64,000 bases of DNA, taken from NCBI GenBank assembly GCA_023421075.1, contig JAEZUM010000013.1:76917-140916 (forward strand). The letters are read 5' to 3'. Positions within the stretch are counted from its first letter, which is position 1, and every line of letters begins with the position of its first letter. A program made the position numbers and the translations under genes. The notes under the pieces are model-generated. The model saw only the letters and a list, made by a program, of their open reading frames with translations, had not been told where the DNA came from and searched no databases. The DNA comes from Bacillota bacterium. GTDB lineage: Bacteria; Bacillota; Clostridia; Lachnospirales; Lachnospiraceae. Below, piece by piece: positions 62,610 to 64,000 of this stretch.

Positions 62610-63510
62610 AATAGTACACCCACCTTGACGTTATTGCACTGAAGACACCAATGATCAGGATAACCGCTACAAAATAAATCCATGCCATAGCGGAGCTAAA
62701 GCCATAATCCATTTTTGCTATCATTGTACTGGTGATCTTGGTCATTACCTCGCTATTACTCTTCGTAAAGAAATCAATGATTGTGTATACAACATTAACG
62801 ATAATTACAGGACTTACCATAGGTAAGGTAATCTTCCAAAAGCTCTCCCATGCTGTGCAACCTTCAATCTTAGCTGCTTCAAACATACTTTTCGATATGG
62901 TCTGTAACCCGGATAGGAATATGATTATTTGTATTCCTGAAGCTATAACAACATCATAAACCCTATTTACAATATCATATATAATTCCAAGAAACCTTGT
63001 TCCAAGTCCGCTATTAGACAGTATATTTTCGAGAATTTCTGTTATATTTGATGTTTGTGTATTTTCCTTTATGTAAGCCTGTAAACCGGATAGTAGGCTG
63101 TTATTGTATTCCAGTCCGACAAGAACACCGGAGGAAAGAATAACCGGAAGGAAGAATATAGCACGTACCAAGCCCCTTCCTTTAAATGTTTGATTAAGAA
63201 GTAATGCCATAAAAAAGCTTATAATAATCGTTGTCGGAACCTGGATTGCCATTCGTGATAGTTCATCCGTTAGAAAACGGTTGAACTCTGAATCTACTAA
63301 GAATGCTGTTTTATAATTCGCCAATCCGATAAATTCCAGTTTAAAACCACCGTTTCCGGAAGCAACAATAACATTGCTGAAGGACATCCGAAGAGATTCA
63401 AAAAGAGGCACTATCATGAAAGCAACAAAGCCGATAATAAAGGGTAAAATAAATAGATACCCAGTTAATGCTTTTCTTTTTTGCATATTCTTATGTTTAA
63501 TTTTGGCCAC
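62602..63510 (-). CDS. Carbohydrate ABC transporter permease (MalF/LplB type)
   Basis: A 302-residue CUT1 permease with six membrane segments and the EAA loop EAAKIEGCTAWESFWKITLP (about 212-231). It starts with GTG behind GGGAGG. It follows the truncated gene at the window edge by 5 bases. Together with its partner permease and the binding lipoprotein it forms a second oligosaccharide importer that needs a shared ATPase encoded elsewhere. Confidence 0.87.
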   Translation of the reverse strand: MAKIKHKNMQKRKALTGYLFILPFIIGFVAFMIVPLFESLRMSFSNVIVASGNGGFKLEFIGLANYKTAFLVDSEFNRFLTDELSRMAIQVPTTIIISFFMALLLNQTFKGRGLVRAIFFLPVILSSGVLVGLEYNNSLLSGLQAYIKENTQTSNITEILENILSNSGLGTRFLGIIYDIVNRVYDVVIASGIQIIIFLSGLQTISKSMFEAAKIEGCTAWESFWKITLPMVSPVIIVNVVYTIIDFFTKSNSEVMTKITSTMIAKMDYGFSSAMAWIYFVAVILIIGVFSAITSRWVYYYE

Positions 63511-63515
63511 TCTTC

Positions 63516-64000
63516 TTACCTCCCTTCCACCACATAGTCTCTGGCAGGAACTATTAATCCATTATGTTCATAATCAGTAGGTTTATAATTAACATATACT
63601 TTGGTACCATCCTCATAACTGGTAACAAATACACCATCTGCTAAACATACATGATCGGTTATATATTGATCAAAGCAATGTCCTAGTTCACTCTGATATC
63701 TGCTGTAGATCTTATTGGCATTATCCTTCCACTTATCGTATTCAGCAGCAAAAAGAAACGTATAATTAGAATCCTGTAAAATAGATGTATCTTCTTTCAT
63801 ATAAGTGAACGATAATCCGGCACCAGATTCGGCACTTTTTAATACCATATCTTGATAATCACCCGATAAATTTAATGATGTTCCCGAATAATCTACCAGA
63901 CCATGAATTGCCATTGAATAAAACGGAACCATATAATCAATAATCTGATAATTGTATCCATTCAGATCCATGTCTGAGATGAAATCCACATAAGGCAGAA
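63516..64000 (-). CDS. C-terminal part of a DUF5696-like glycan-locus protein, cut by the window edge
   Basis: The frame is open to the right edge; 161 C-terminal residues are visible. The segment with VPFYSMAIHGLVDYSG and YDKWKDNANKIYSRY resembles the end of DUF5696 proteins, which are large, often exported and common in carbohydrate operons of Clostridia. The apparent GTG at 63989 is not a real start. It would be encoded upstream of and co-transcribed with the permeases. Family assignment is from memory of the motif style, so moderate. Confidence 0.6.
   Translation of the reverse strand, partial: LPYVDFISDMDLNGYNYQIIDYMVPFYSMAIHGLVDYSGTSLNLSGDYQDMVLKSAESGAGLSFTYMKEDTSILQDSNYTFLFAAEYDKWKDNANKIYSRYQSELGHCFDQYITDHVCLADGVFVTSYEDGTKVYVNYKPTDYEHNGLIVPARDYVVEGR

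Overview
The window looks like chromosome of an anaerobic, low-GC Gram-positive of the Clostridia, most likely a plant-fibre-using Lachnospiraceae relative. The support is strong AGGAGG-type ribosome binding sites, an electron-bifurcating-type [FeFe] hydrogenase operon, several carbohydrate ABC transporter/glycoside hydrolase cassettes with YesM/YesN-type control, and secreted proteins with Pro/Thr/Ser linkers. Species assignment is inference. Most genes are on the minus strand. I saw no rRNA, tRNA, CRISPR array, prophage or transposase, and no gene-free stretch longer than 300 bases. Many annotated starts were moved to an internal ATG or TTG that carries a proper ribosome binding site.

Region 1 (1-14.7 kb), read right to left, is a degradative cluster: a Dabb protein, a MocA-like/ModE-like regulator, a terminator, a 16-codon leader ORF, a GNAT-like protein, a thiolase-like protein without its cysteines, its OB-fold/zinc-ribbon partner, the DUF2877/FdrA/DUF1116 trio (E. 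coli AllH/AllF/AllG, an oxamate-type carbamoyltransferase), a cyclase-family amidohydrolase, a membrane-anchored unknown, the three subunits of a molybdenum hydroxylase and a UraA-type nucleobase symporter. The parts fit uptake of a pyrimidine-like base, hydroxylation, ring opening, carbamoyl transfer to phosphate and possibly C-C cleavage. This is the best candidate for an undescribed system here.

Region 2 (15-32 kb) is a signalling and surface block: a Ser/Thr kinase with leucine-rich repeats, a 2366-residue secreted protein whose C-terminal half is a triplicated module of about 610 residues, an HTH regulator, a hybrid histidine kinase with its own binding-protein domain, an HD-GYP response regulator, a solute-binding lipoprotein and a PucR-type regulator. 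A previously unlisted 55-codon ORF diverges from the PucR gene across a palindrome.

Region 3 (32.5-46.1 kb) holds a YesMN-controlled CUT1 sugar transporter with a GH5 enzyme, a phosphotransferase, a GH31 enzyme and an AraC regulator coupled to a GHKL histidine kinase.

Region 4 (46.1-51.8 kb) is an FtsX-type ABC transporter with a membrane-anchored coiled protein and an OmpR-type two-component pair. Region 5 (52-56.5 kb) is the hydrogenase operon. Region 6 (56.7-64 kb) is a second glycan cassette: GH27, a small zinc-ribbon-like protein, GH30, a CUT1 transporter and a gene cut by the right edge. Two related palindromic elements, 48 and about 214 bases long, sit beside the solute-binding genes of the two CUT1 operons.
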